Below are positions 42,988-50,974 of a DNA stretch of 52,450 nt, one piece after another. This stretch comes from DASQHY01 sp035602605 (GTDB taxonomy: Bacteria; Acidobacteriota; Terriglobia; Acidiferrales; UBA7541). The position numbers and the translations under genes were made by a program. The stretch's first letter is position 1. Each line of letters opens with the position of its first letter. The notes below the pieces were generated by a model. The model searched no databases and had not been told where the DNA came from. It saw only the letters and a list, made by a program, of their open reading frames with translations. The DNA is taken from positions 1-52,450 of the forward strand of contig DATNLZ010000004.1 of assembly GCA_035602605.1 (NCBI GenBank). Reading direction: 5' to 3'.

Positions 42988-45630
42988 CTACCGCATGTCC
43001 CGCCAGTTAGGCCCTACCTTTACCTCGGTCACAATGGGCACCTTTAATGTACGAACATTCTGCATTTCGTCGCGCACCAGCTTGCGAACCAGCTCCAATT
43101 CTCCAGTCGGCACCTCGAAAAGAAGCTCATCGTGCACTTGCAGAATCATTTTAGTGTCCAGCTTTTCCTTTACCAGTCGATGGTCGATCTGAATCATTGC
43201 CAACTTAATTAAGTCGGCGGCAGTGCCCTGCAGCGGCGTATTCAGCGCCGTTCGCTCGGCGAAATTTCGCAGGTTGAATTGCGAGGAAGCAATTTCCGGG
43301 ATGGGACGAATGCGCCCCAATAGCGTCTTGGTATAGCCGGTCTGGCGGGTCTCGGCAAGGGTTCGATCGAGGTACTGTTTCACCCCGCGATAGCGTTCGA
43401 AATAAGCTTGAATAAACTGGGCCGCCTGACGCTGTTCGATGCCCAACTGCTGAGCCAAACCAAATGGCGAAAGCCCATAGATGATTCCGAAGTTGATCAC
43501 CTTGGCGACGCGCCGGTGCTCAGCGGTTTGCAGGAGCGGTCCCACGCCAAAAACTTCCTGTGCCGTACGCGAATGAATGTCCTCACCTTTTTGAAATGCT
43601 TCGGTCAGCACGGCATCCTCGGAAAAGTGGGCCATGATTCGCAACTCGATTTGTGAGTAATCGGCGGACAGCAGAACCTTCCCTGGTTCAGCGACAAATT
43701 CCGCGCGTATCTGGCGTCCCAGCTCGGTGCGCACAGGAATATTCTGCAGGTTCGGATCCGACGAGCTAAGGCGTCCTGTGGCTGTGCCGGTCTGGTTGAA
43801 GCTGGTATGCAGGCGGCCGGTTTCGGGATTAATTAATTTTGGCAAGGCGTCCACATAAGTGGATTTCAGTTTGCTGATCTCGCGGAACTCAATCACCTTG
43901 CGTGGCAACTCGTGTGCGAGAGCCAATTCCGCCAGCACGTCCGCGGCGGTTGAGCGCGACTTGCCGCGGAATCGTTTCGAAGGCGGGACCAATCCCAGCT
44001 TATCGAATAGGATTTCGGCGAGCTGCAGAGGTGAATTGATGTTGAATTCGAAACCGGCCAGCTCCCAGATTTGCTTCTCCGAAGCGCGCACTGCCGATTC
44101 CATCACCCGGGACATCTCTTCCAGGGCTTTGGGGTCCACGCGCACTCCGTGGCACTCCATCCGCGCCAGCACCGGGGCCAGCGGCAGGTCAATCTCCTGG
44201 TATACACGCGTAAGCCCCTGCGCTTGGACTTCGGCGCGCAAGACCGGGGCAACCCGCTGCAGGTAATCGGCGCGCTCGCCGGGGGCGCCTGCCAGATTCA
44301 CGTTCAGATGCCGTAGGACGACTTCCGGGAAATGATGATTCGCCGTTGTAGGGCGCAGCAGGTAGGAATAGAGCTGTGTGGCGTCGCTGATACCCCGCAC
44401 GTCCCCGCAAAGTAATTCGAAAAGCTTGGGGTCGTGAACAATTTTGGGAGCGCTCGGGTCCGCCAGCCGTGGTGCCAGAACCGCTAAAACTTCGCGTTTT
44501 TCGTCGAGCCGTACCGTGCGAGCCACACCCGGGGTCGGCGAAACCTCAATCGTGGTGATGTGGCTTCCGAATCCTTCGCTTTCGCGCTCGCTTTTGCCCT
44601 CGGCCACATGCACCCAAACCGCCAGCGGCTGGGCCCATGGAATGGTCGCTAAATAGTTTTTGAATTCCTCCGCCGACAAGAGCTGCGCGTAGTCGCCGCC
44701 GGTGGCCATTGCGGCGCCGGCCGATTCGGTAGCGGCCTCCTCGGTTGCTGCCGGGCCAAGCTCTTTCAGAAGCGAGGTAAAGCCAAGCTCGGCATACAGT
44801 TTTCCAAGTGCTGCAGTATCAGGTTTTTTCCGCAGCAAGGACGCCAGGTCCAGGGTAAGCGGCACGTCGGTGACAATCCTCGCGAGCCGCTTCGACATCA
44901 TCACCTGTTCGCGCTGCTGCTGTAAGGCCTCGCGGTAACGTTTCCCATCGACCTCGGCGGCCCGATCGAGCGCTTGCTCGACGCTACCAAAGCGTTGAAT
45001 CAGCTCGCGCGCGCCCTTATCCCCAATGCCTTTCGCTCCAGGGATGTTGTCGATGGAATCGCCGAGCAGGGCCATCACGTCAATCACCTTCTCCGGCGGC
45101 ACGCCCATCAACTCCACCACCTTGGCTTCGTCGATGAGCATGTCGCCCTTGGCGCCGGCCGAGCTGGGCTTGAGGACGCGAATGTTTTTTCGCACAAGCT
45201 GCATCATGTCTTTGTCGCTGGTCACAATGACCACGTCGAGCGATCGTTCGGCCGCCTGCTTGGCCAGCGCACCAATCACGTCATCGGCTTCGAATCCATC
45301 TAGTTCCAGAATGGGCAGGCACATGGCCTGGCACAGCCGCCGCACGTACGGCAATTGCAGGGAAAGATCTTCGGGCATCGGCGGACGTTGCGCTTTGTAT
45401 TGCGCGAAGAGTTTGTCGCGAAAGGTCGGCGCCGTCGTATCAAACACCACCGCGAGATAATCCGGCGCGTACTCTTTCAACAGGCGCCGCATCATGTTGC
45501 AAAACAGGTAGGGAACCTTCGTGGGCACGCCGGCAGAGTTCCGCAGATGCTCCATCGGCGCAAAAAAAGCGCGAAAGATGTAGCCCATCGCATCCACTAG
45601 AAATAGTTTTTTCGGAGGGACAGAGGCCAT
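42988..45630 (-). CDS. polA: DNA polymerase I
   Basis: An 880-residue family A polymerase with the 5'-3' exonuclease (about 1-300: LVDAMGYIFRAFF, DGFEADDVIGALA, VTSDKDMMQLV), a middle domain, and the polymerase domain (DYSQIELRIMAHFSED, the O-helix RRVAKVINFGIIYGLS, and QVHDELLFEVP). The middle domain has lost the proofreading metal ligands: where the 3'-5' exonuclease has DxE it reads AVWVHVAEG, and the second site reads KIVHDPKLFELL. Proofreading is therefore very probably absent, as in Taq polymerase. It fills gaps in excision repair and Okazaki-fragment processing. Confidence 0.96.
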   Translation of the reverse strand: MASVPPKKLFLVDAMGYIFRAFFAPMEHLRNSAGVPTKVPYLFCNMMRRLLKEYAPDYLAVVFDTTAPTFRDKLFAQYKAQRPPMPEDLSLQLPYVRRLCQAMCLPILELDGFEADDVIGALAKQAAERSLDVVIVTSDKDMMQLVRKNIRVLKPSSAGAKGDMLIDEAKVVELMGVPPEKVIDVMALLGDSIDNIPGAKGIGDKGARELIQRFGSVEQALDRAAEVDGKRYREALQQQREQVMMSKRLARIVTDVPLTLDLASLLRKKPDTAALGKLYAELGFTSLLKELGPAATEEAATESAGAAMATGGDYAQLLSAEEFKNYLATIPWAQPLAVWVHVAEGKSERESEGFGSHITTIEVSPTPGVARTVRLDEKREVLAVLAPRLADPSAPKIVHDPKLFELLCGDVRGISDATQLYSYLLRPTTANHHFPEVVLRHLNVNLAGAPGERADYLQRVAPVLRAEVQAQGLTRVYQEIDLPLAPVLARMECHGVRVDPKALEEMSRVMESAVRASEKQIWELAGFEFNINSPLQLAEILFDKLGLVPPSKRFRGKSRSTAADVLAELALAHELPRKVIEFREISKLKSTYVDALPKLINPETGRLHTSFNQTGTATGRLSSSDPNLQNIPVRTELGRQIRAEFVAEPGKVLLSADYSQIELRIMAHFSEDAVLTEAFQKGEDIHSRTAQEVFGVGPLLQTAEHRRVAKVINFGIIYGLSPFGLAQQLGIEQRQAAQFIQAYFERYRGVKQYLDRTLAETRQTGYTKTLLGRIRPIPEIASSQFNLRNFAERTALNTPLQGTAADLIKLAMIQIDHRLVKEKLDTKMILQVHDELLFEVPTGELELVRKLVRDEMQNVRTLKVPIVTEVKVGPNWRDMR

Positions 45631-45700
45631 CGGATCAAGTATAGCAAAGCGCTCAAACAGTCCCGGCAGCCCCGCAGCAATCGACGTGCAATTGAACGGA

Positions 45701-45737
45701 ACAGGCCGCGCAAGGCTCTATCGCCCGCGCGGCCTGT
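45701..45737 (-). terminator. Strong hairpin downstream of the 45768 gene
   Basis: ACAGGCCGCGC (45701-45711) and GCGCGGCCTGT (45727-45737) make a perfect eleven-base stem with a 15-base loop, between the end of the exported-protein gene and the start of polA. No T-run follows, so intrinsic termination is not assured; it may act as a rho-independent-like stop, an mRNA stabiliser or part of the polA leader. Confidence 0.4.
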
Positions 45738-45767
45738 GGGACTACCGCAGGTATTTTATACTTGCTG

Positions 45768-46688
45768 CTACTGTTGATTTCCCGCTTGCGCGCTTCCTTG
45801 GGCCGCCAGCAGCATCCGCGTTCCGCTATCCAAATGCACATTCCGGCTCGGAGACGTAATCAGCGTTCCGGTGGTGCTATTCGACCCGGCAGCATTTAGG
45901 TTCAGCCCCGGCAGCCCGAATACACCCTGGGTGTGTGAGGTGAATTGCCCGGCGGAGTTCAATCCACCGACGGCACCTTGCGAAGCTCCACTCACGGCCC
46001 CGCTTGCTGCGCCAGTTGCCGAGCCTGCTGCCGACAGTGTCGAGTCCACAGCCCCGGCCGCTGCTGCGCCGACGTTTGCCGATGTGTTGGTTACCGTGCT
46101 AGCTGCGCCGCCCAGCACTCCTCCACCGGAGCGCGCTGCGCCTCCGGCACTGCCCATGCCCGAGCCCGAAAGTTCGCTGTCGCCCGGTGAGGCGGAGGCC
46201 ACTGATTGCGCCACCGCAAGCGCTTGTATAGAAACCTGCAGCGGGACTTCTTGCCCACTCTTCAGTATCGCCTTGTCAAACACGATTCCCAGCGCGGATT
46301 CGGACTGGCCCTTGATCCGTGCCCTAGCTTCGGTCACATGCCCGACAATCTGAGAACCCTTGGGGATGATCACCTGTCCATCGGACTTCACGGCTTGCGT
46401 GGTCTTGGCCGTAACGTTATCCCCGACCTTACTGGTCTTGGCATCTACCGGTCGCGTAAGCACGGCTTGCAACTCGGTGCCACCGGAAATGCTCGCGGAG
46501 TTTTGTCCCGCTTGCGCTGAGGCCGAGCCCGCAGTACTGCTGCTGGCCTGCGCGCCGGATTGGTTTGCGCTTGCGGCCGTCTTATGTTCCGCAGAGGCAT
46601 TGGCCTGTACGCCCGAGGGCGATTGCGCTGCTGCCCCATTCCATGCAACCAGAGCCCCTGCTACCAGAATCCATGCGGAGCGTTTCAT
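45768..46688 (-). CDS. Exported Ala/Ser/Gly-rich protein
   Basis: A 306-residue protein with a signal peptide (SAWILVAGALVAWNGAAA) and unusual composition. Residues 25-70 and 175-260 are low-complexity Ala/Ser/Gly/Gln. Between them lies a compact domain (LQAVLTRPVDAKTSKVGDNVTAKTT, then QVIIPKGSQIVGHVTEARARIKG), reminiscent of beta domains in TrbI/VirB10-like or TonB-like exported proteins. I do not recognise the family. A Shine-Dalgarno AGGAGG precedes the ATG. Confidence 0.72.
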   Translation of the reverse strand: MKRSAWILVAGALVAWNGAAAQSPSGVQANASAEHKTAASANQSGAQASSSTAGSASAQAGQNSASISGGTELQAVLTRPVDAKTSKVGDNVTAKTTQAVKSDGQVIIPKGSQIVGHVTEARARIKGQSESALGIVFDKAILKSGQEVPLQVSIQALAVAQSVASASPGDSELSGSGMGSAGGAARSGGGVLGGAASTVTNTSANVGAAAAGAVDSTLSAAGSATGAASGAVSGASQGAVGGLNSAGQFTSHTQGVFGLPGLNLNAAGSNSTTGTLITSPSRNVHLDSGTRMLLAAQGSAQAGNQQ

Positions 46689-46767
46689 GCTCGATTCCTC
46701 CTATTTGTGACGGTTTTGCGAAGGTTCTTTCGGTGTAGCCCGTAGCGAGTCTTGCAACGGCCCTTCC

Positions 46768-46796
46768 ATACTACTAAGTGTAATGTAATAAGTCAT
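46768..46796 (-). promoter_or_regulatory. Probable promoter of the Ala/Ser/Gly-rich protein gene
   Basis: On the minus strand ATGACT (46796-46791) and TAGTAT (46773-46768) are 17 bases apart, each matching four of six consensus bases. It would start transcription near 46761, about 73 bases before the gene start. Confidence 0.35.
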
Positions 46797-46920
46797 TTAG
46801 AAACGATGATTGGCCCCTGCCCACCCGCCCCATCTATGTCATAAGGGCAACTCAATGGGTAAAAAATATAGAGGTAGTACTAAGGGTTTCTGGGAAACAT
46901 TGGTGGTGAGTTCTTGGCCG

Positions 46921-48135
46921 CTACACCACGCCGAGGCCCTTGCCCACCTGGCCTAGAATCTCGGCCGCGCGCTCGAGATCAGCTCTCTTGTGGGTCGCCG
47001 ATACCATGGCGCGCAGACGGGCCCGCCCCTCGGCTACGGTGGGATGCCCAACAGCGGGAGCGTAAACTCCGGCGTCGAAAAGCTTTCGCGAAAACTCAAA
47101 GGCCTTGTCCGCTTCGCCGACATGGATGGGCACAATGGGGGTTTCACTGCCCTTGCATTGAAAGCCCAATTTCTTCAGCCGCCGCTTGAAATATTTTGTA
47201 TTGGTCCAAAGCTTCTTGATGAGCTTTTCGCCTTCAGGCGAATCGAGCAGCGCGAAGGCCGCTTGGCAACTGGCAATGACCGATGGCGGATGGCCGGTCG
47301 AAAAAAAGAATGGGCGCGCGCGAAGGCATAGGAAATCCACAAGATCGCGCGAGCCGCAAACGTATCCTCCCATAGCGCCGATCGCTTTGCTCAGTGTGCC
47401 GATCTGGATGTGCACCCGTCCGTGGCAGCCAAGGTGGTCAATGGTTCCGCGTCCCCCTTTGCCCAACACGCCCGAGGCATGCGCATCATCCACCATCATG
47501 ATGCAATTGTATTTCTCGGCGAGATCGCAGAGTGCCGGCAGCGGCGCGATATCGCCATCCATGGAAAAGACTCCGTCGGTGATCAGCAGCTTGTGCCCGG
47601 CCCAGGTTTCGCTTTCTTTGCAAATGCGCTCGCAGTCTGCGACATCTTTGTGCTTGAAAATTTTAATTGTGGCTTTCGAAAGCCGGGCGCCGTCAATGAT
47701 CGAAGCGTGATTCAGTTCGTCGGAGATAATCAAATCTTCCTTGCCCAGAATCGCGGATACCGTTCCGGCATTCGCGGTGAAACCTGACTGAAAGACGACG
47801 CATGCCTCGGTATTCTTGAACTTCGCGATTTGTTCTTCGAGCTGCGTGTGAATCGTCATCGTGCCGGCGATCGTGCGCACGGCTCCCGCTCCCACCCCGT
47901 ACGTTCGGATCGCTTCCATGGCTGCTTTGCGCAAACGCTTGTGAGTGGTTAGCCCCAAATAATTATTCGAAGCAAGATTAATGACCTCTTTGCCGTCAAA
48001 TGTGCTGACCGCTTTTTGCTCCCCCTCGAGAATGCGAAACCCAGGCGCGGTCCCTTTTGCGCGCAGCTCAGCCAAATGCTCGCCAAGATAAGCGATCGGA
48101 TTGCTTTTCGGTGTTAATTTCGTTCCCGTGTCCAT
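46921..48135 (-). CDS. kbl: Glycine C-acetyltransferase (2-amino-3-ketobutyrate CoA ligase)
   Basis: A 404-residue PLP enzyme of the alpha-oxoamine synthase family. It converts 2-amino-3-ketobutyrate and CoA to glycine and acetyl-CoA. Signatures are NNYLGL, VGAGAVRTIAGTMTIH, the PLP aspartate and histidine in VDDAHASGVLG (Asp216, His219) and the Schiff-base Lys250 in GTLSKAIGAMGG. AONS (BioF) and 5-aminolevulinate synthase share the fold, but the adjacent threonine dehydrogenase makes Kbl the best call. Confidence 0.93.
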   Translation of the reverse strand: MDTGTKLTPKSNPIAYLGEHLAELRAKGTAPGFRILEGEQKAVSTFDGKEVINLASNNYLGLTTHKRLRKAAMEAIRTYGVGAGAVRTIAGTMTIHTQLEEQIAKFKNTEACVVFQSGFTANAGTVSAILGKEDLIISDELNHASIIDGARLSKATIKIFKHKDVADCERICKESETWAGHKLLITDGVFSMDGDIAPLPALCDLAEKYNCIMMVDDAHASGVLGKGGRGTIDHLGCHGRVHIQIGTLSKAIGAMGGYVCGSRDLVDFLCLRARPFFFSTGHPPSVIASCQAAFALLDSPEGEKLIKKLWTNTKYFKRRLKKLGFQCKGSETPIVPIHVGEADKAFEFSRKLFDAGVYAPAVGHPTVAEGRARLRAMVSATHKRADLERAAEILGQVGKGLGVV

Positions 48136-48216
48136 GCGCGTCTCCTCCTTCTTCTAGCTACTCTTCTTCGGCAGTGTCATCCTCCACAACGCAAAAGCAC
48201 CCTGACGGCCGGCGTC

Positions 48217-49275
48217 TCAATGCGGCTGGCCATTGGGATAGAACAAAACTTTTCCCGCGTGTCCGCTTTGCAACAACGCGAAGGCATCCGCAAAGTTTTC
48301 GAGTGCGGTGCGCTCGCCAAAAAGCGGCTCGAGATTCAGTCGCCCGGCCTTGAGCAGGGCATTCATCTGCACCCAGGTTTCGAACATTCGCCGCCCGTAG
48401 ATGCCCTGAACGGTCGCGGCTTTGAAAATCACATCGTTCACCAGATCCAGTACGACATCCTTGGTTGGTATGCCCAGCAGCGACGCGCGCCCGCCCGCTC
48501 GCAACGCGTGAAACCCTTGTTGGATAGCCGCAGGATTGCCGCTCATCTCGAGCAATACGTCCACCCCGGTTCCGCCGGTGGCCGCGCGGACCGCGACCGG
48601 AACATCGCTCTCGGTGGGATCCAAGACCTCATCGGCGCCCATTTTCTTGGCCATCGCGCGTCGCAGCGGGTTCAGTTCTGTCGCGAAAATCACCGAGCTT
48701 CCGCAGGCCTTGGCCACGGCAATGGCCATCAATCCGATGGGCCCGCACCCGGTCACCAGTACCGTGCGCCCGGCAATCGGTCCCGCGAGCACGGTATGAA
48801 CGGCATTCCCCAGGGGATCGAGAATCGCGCCATAGTGTTGCGGAATGGCCGGATCAATCTTCCAGATATTCGCCGCGGGGATGCGCACAAACTCCGCAAA
48901 ACATCCATCCTGATCGATGCCGATAATGCGAAGGTTCTGGCAGATGTGCGCCTCCCCTAGGCGGCACTGATGGCAATGCCCGCAGTTGACGTGCATCTCT
49001 GCGCTTACAAACGCGCCTGGCGCGACGCTGCTCACCGCTTCGCCAATGCGCTCGACAAACCCGCAAAATTCGTGACCGAACGTTAGTGGCGGCTTGATGC
49101 GCGAGGCTGACCAGCGGTCCCACCCGTAAATGTGCAGGTCGGTACCGCAAATCGACGCGGCACTCACGCGAACCAAGACCTCGTGGGGTGCTATGTTGGG
49201 AATCGCTACGCTCTCGAGAGTTGCGCCACGTTCGGGACGCATCTTCCGGAGAGCCTTCATCGTGTTGGCAGGCAT
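48217..49275 (-). CDS. tdh: L-threonine 3-dehydrogenase
   Basis: A 352-residue zinc alcohol dehydrogenase-family enzyme. It oxidises threonine to 2-amino-3-ketobutyrate, the substrate of the kbl product next door. Catalytic zinc ligands are in CGTDLHIYGWD and FGHEFCG; the structural zinc site is CGHCHQCRLGEAHIC; the NAD site is TVLVTGCGPIGLMAIAVAKACG. The start MPANTMKALRK is preceded by GGAG; the Met six codons on is an alternative. An 81-base gap separates it from kbl, but the order tdh-kbl and the same strand point to one operon for threonine use. Confidence 0.95.
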   Translation of the reverse strand: MPANTMKALRKMRPERGATLESVAIPNIAPHEVLVRVSAASICGTDLHIYGWDRWSASRIKPPLTFGHEFCGFVERIGEAVSSVAPGAFVSAEMHVNCGHCHQCRLGEAHICQNLRIIGIDQDGCFAEFVRIPAANIWKIDPAIPQHYGAILDPLGNAVHTVLAGPIAGRTVLVTGCGPIGLMAIAVAKACGSSVIFATELNPLRRAMAKKMGADEVLDPTESDVPVAVRAATGGTGVDVLLEMSGNPAAIQQGFHALRAGGRASLLGIPTKDVVLDLVNDVIFKAATVQGIYGRRMFETWVQMNALLKAGRLNLEPLFGERTALENFADAFALLQSGHAGKVLFYPNGQPH

Positions 49276-49448
49276 TCAGGCTCCGGCGGGTGGGTGGGGT
49301 TTCGCCGCGGGCAACAACGCCAAATGTTAGCACAGGCATACGGTTGCTGAAAGCAGCTGATGGGAGCTCGGGAATAAACGCTTTATTTGCGTTATGATTT
49401 GTTGGCGCGAGATCGGGACTAAAACATCCGCTCCTGGCGCCTAAAAAA

Positions 49449-50240
49449 ATGCTGAGTTCTTCCGGACTGGTTGCCGTCCCAGGCAGCCACATTCACTACC
49501 GCATTGCGGGTAAGGCCGCCGCGCCGGTGCTGGTTCTGTCGCATGCCCTGGGCACCGACCTCTCGTTATGGGAACCGCAGATGCCTGTGCTGGCCTCCTG
49601 TTTCCGTGTTCTACGTTGCGATGGCCGCGGGCATGGCCAATCGCCGGCAAGTCCCGGCGACTATACCATCGAGCTTTTGGCTAGCGATCTGCTTGCCGTG
49701 CTCGATCATTTGAGAATTGACGCGGCAACGTTTTGCGGATTGTCGCTCGGCGGAATGGTTGGACTTTGGCTGGGAATTTTCGCGCCAACTCGTGTCCCGA
49801 AGCTGGCCCTCGGCAGCACCGCGGCGCACATCGGCTCGGCGGAAACCTGGAACGCGCGCATCGACAGCGTTCGCAAAGGCGGGATGGCCGCGGTCACCGA
49901 AGCCACGCTGGAGCGCTGGTTCACCCCTCCGTTTATTCGCCGCGATCCTGCGGCCGTTGATCGCATTCGGCAAATGCTCTTGGCCTCGCCTACGGCGGGC
50001 TACATCGCCAACTGCGCCGCGGTGCGTGATGCCAACTTCCGCGAAGTTCTGGGCCAGGTGCGCTCGCAAACTCTGGTCATTTCCGGCTCCCACGACCGCT
50101 CCACCCCGCCAGCGGATGGAAGGTTTCTGGCAGAACATATTCCTGGGGCCAGCTATTGCGAACTCGACGCAGCCCATCTGTCGAATATCGAATCCTCGCA
50201 AAACTTCACCGCAACGATTTTGCAGTTTATGACCGCCTAA
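49449..50240 (+). CDS. Alpha/beta hydrolase, 3-oxoadipate enol-lactonase-like
   Basis: A 263-residue alpha/beta hydrolase. The nucleophile elbow is FCGLSLGGM, the acid is Asp in ISGSHDRSTPP, and the histidine is in DAAHLSNIE. The closest family by pattern is PcaD (3-oxoadipate enol-lactonase), with RGHGQSPASPGDYTIELLASDLLAVLD. No other beta-ketoadipate pathway gene is in the window, so the enol-lactonase function is only a family guess. Confidence 0.8.
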   Translation: MLSSSGLVAVPGSHIHYRIAGKAAAPVLVLSHALGTDLSLWEPQMPVLASCFRVLRCDGRGHGQSPASPGDYTIELLASDLLAVLDHLRIDAATFCGLSLGGMVGLWLGIFAPTRVPKLALGSTAAHIGSAETWNARIDSVRKGGMAAVTEATLERWFTPPFIRRDPAAVDRIRQMLLASPTAGYIANCAAVRDANFREVLGQVRSQTLVISGSHDRSTPPADGRFLAEHIPGASYCELDAAHLSNIESSQNFTATILQFMTA

Positions 50241-50319
50241 AGTCTAAACGAACATTCCGTGCAACGAAGCGCGGCCCCCAGGCATCTATAGTTACGAGCC
50301 AGCACACCGACTACCTACG

Positions 50320-50454
50320 ATGATTAAGAAAGTTTCTGGCGGATACAAAGTTGTTTCGAGCAAAGGCAAACCCCTGGGCGGGCCTTACAAGACCAAACAA
50401 GAGGCGCAGAAAAGGCTCGGTCAGGTCGAATTTTTTAAACGCCACAAGGGCTGA
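50320..50454 (+). CDS. Small basic protein of 44 residues
   Basis: A short frame from ATG to TGA encoding 44 residues: MIKKVSGGYKVVSSKGKPLG, then GPYKTKQEAQKRLGQVEFFK and RHKG. It is rich in Lys (11 of 44) and has an alternating beta-turn pattern that looks like real protein. Short proteins with a KVVSxxGKxLGGPYKTKxEA pattern are, to my knowledge, widespread in bacteria. No Shine-Dalgarno is obvious. It sits just before the 23S rRNA unit. Confidence 0.75.
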   Translation: MIKKVSGGYKVVSSKGKPLGGPYKTKQEAQKRLGQVEFFKRHKG

Positions 50455-50502
50455 AAAACAACGCCAGCCCGTTTTCCACAACACTTCGTTTTTACACAGA
50501 GC

Positions 50503-50556
50503 ATTAAAAAAGAAAAATAAAACAAGACTTGACGAATTTTTTTAAATGGTTATACT
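50503..50556 (+). promoter_or_regulatory. Strong promoter with UP-like element, for the 23S rRNA leader
   Basis: TTGACG (50529-50534) and TATACT (50551-50556) are 16 bases apart, each five of six to consensus. The roughly 25 bases upstream are almost all A/T with A-tracts, typical of an UP element bound by the alpha subunit. Transcription would start near 50563. Strength and place suit an rRNA promoter. Confidence 0.75.
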
Positions 50557-50562
50557 TCCTAA

Positions 50563-50724
50563 TTGCCTGGTGACCTCAGGCACTTCCAAGGGGCGATTCA
50601 AGCTTTGGGTTGTGATAAACCCGCAGTGAGGTTCGCTACGAATACTGGCTAGAAACTTGTCGAGCATCGCGTGAAGCCGCCCTCTATGTGGCGGTTTGAC
50701 CCGGCGCTCGACGCCGGGTTTTTT
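50563..50724 (+). ncRNA. Leader RNA or small RNA ending at an intrinsic terminator
   Basis: The segment between the strong promoter and the terminator (about 160 nt) has no reading frame worth noting but has clear stems: GCCTG/CAGGC at 50565-50581, GGGTT/AACCC near 50598-50613, and a stem at 50674-50697 with GCCGCC/GGCGGT. GTCGAGC at 50659-50665 is exactly complementary to GCTCGAC at 50706-50712 in the terminator loop, so a competing fold is possible. I do not recognise it as 6S, SRP, RNase P or tmRNA. Confidence 0.45.
50700..50724 (+). terminator. Intrinsic terminator within the 23S leader
   Basis: CCCGGCG (50700-50706) and CGCCGGG (50712-50718) form a GC-rich seven-base stem with a CTCGA loop, followed at once by six T (50719-50724). 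This is a textbook rho-independent terminator, placed between the strong promoter and the 23S rRNA. Confidence 0.8.
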
Positions 50725-50798
50725 ATTGCACGCAGCTTGTTTTTGATGTTTCGTGCGATCCCGTGAAAATCGGGGCGCTTCGGCGGGACCGAAGCGCA

Positions 50799-50812
50799 GG
50801 ATCTTTGACAAC
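50799..50812 (+). promoter_or_regulatory. BoxA-like antitermination site
   Basis: GGATCTTTGACAAC resembles the rRNA boxA core (CTTTAACAA in E. coli, one mismatch) and lies between the terminator and the 23S gene. It is likely recognised by NusB/NusE. A nine-base GC hairpin (50775-50797) directly precedes it. Confidence 0.55.
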
Positions 50813-50828
50813 TGAATAAGGCTGGCAT

Positions 50829-50863
50829 TCACGAACGTTTCGCGCAAGCGAAACGATTCGTGA
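50829..50863 (+). other. Long hairpin with GCAA tetraloop upstream of 23S
   Basis: TCACGAACGTTTCGC pairs with GCGAAACGATTCGTGA, leaving one bulged A and a GCAA (GNRA) tetraloop at 50844-50847. A fifteen-base stem of this kind in the 23S leader could be an RNase III target or protein site. Confidence 0.6.
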
Positions 50864-50974
50864 GAAACCGCAAGTTCTGCTCGAGTAGAGCAAATTGTGG
50901 AAAGGCGAACTTATCGCAACACAAAGCAAGCACTTGTGCAAACAGGTGGGTACGACGTGTTGGGTAAGTTTTAT

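Noticed and set aside
50563..50724. 6S, SRP or tmRNA gene
   Set aside because: None of the conserved motifs (SRP GGAAGC loop, tmRNA tag and T-arm ends, 6S open-bubble layout) could be found, so I leave it as a leader or unknown small RNA.
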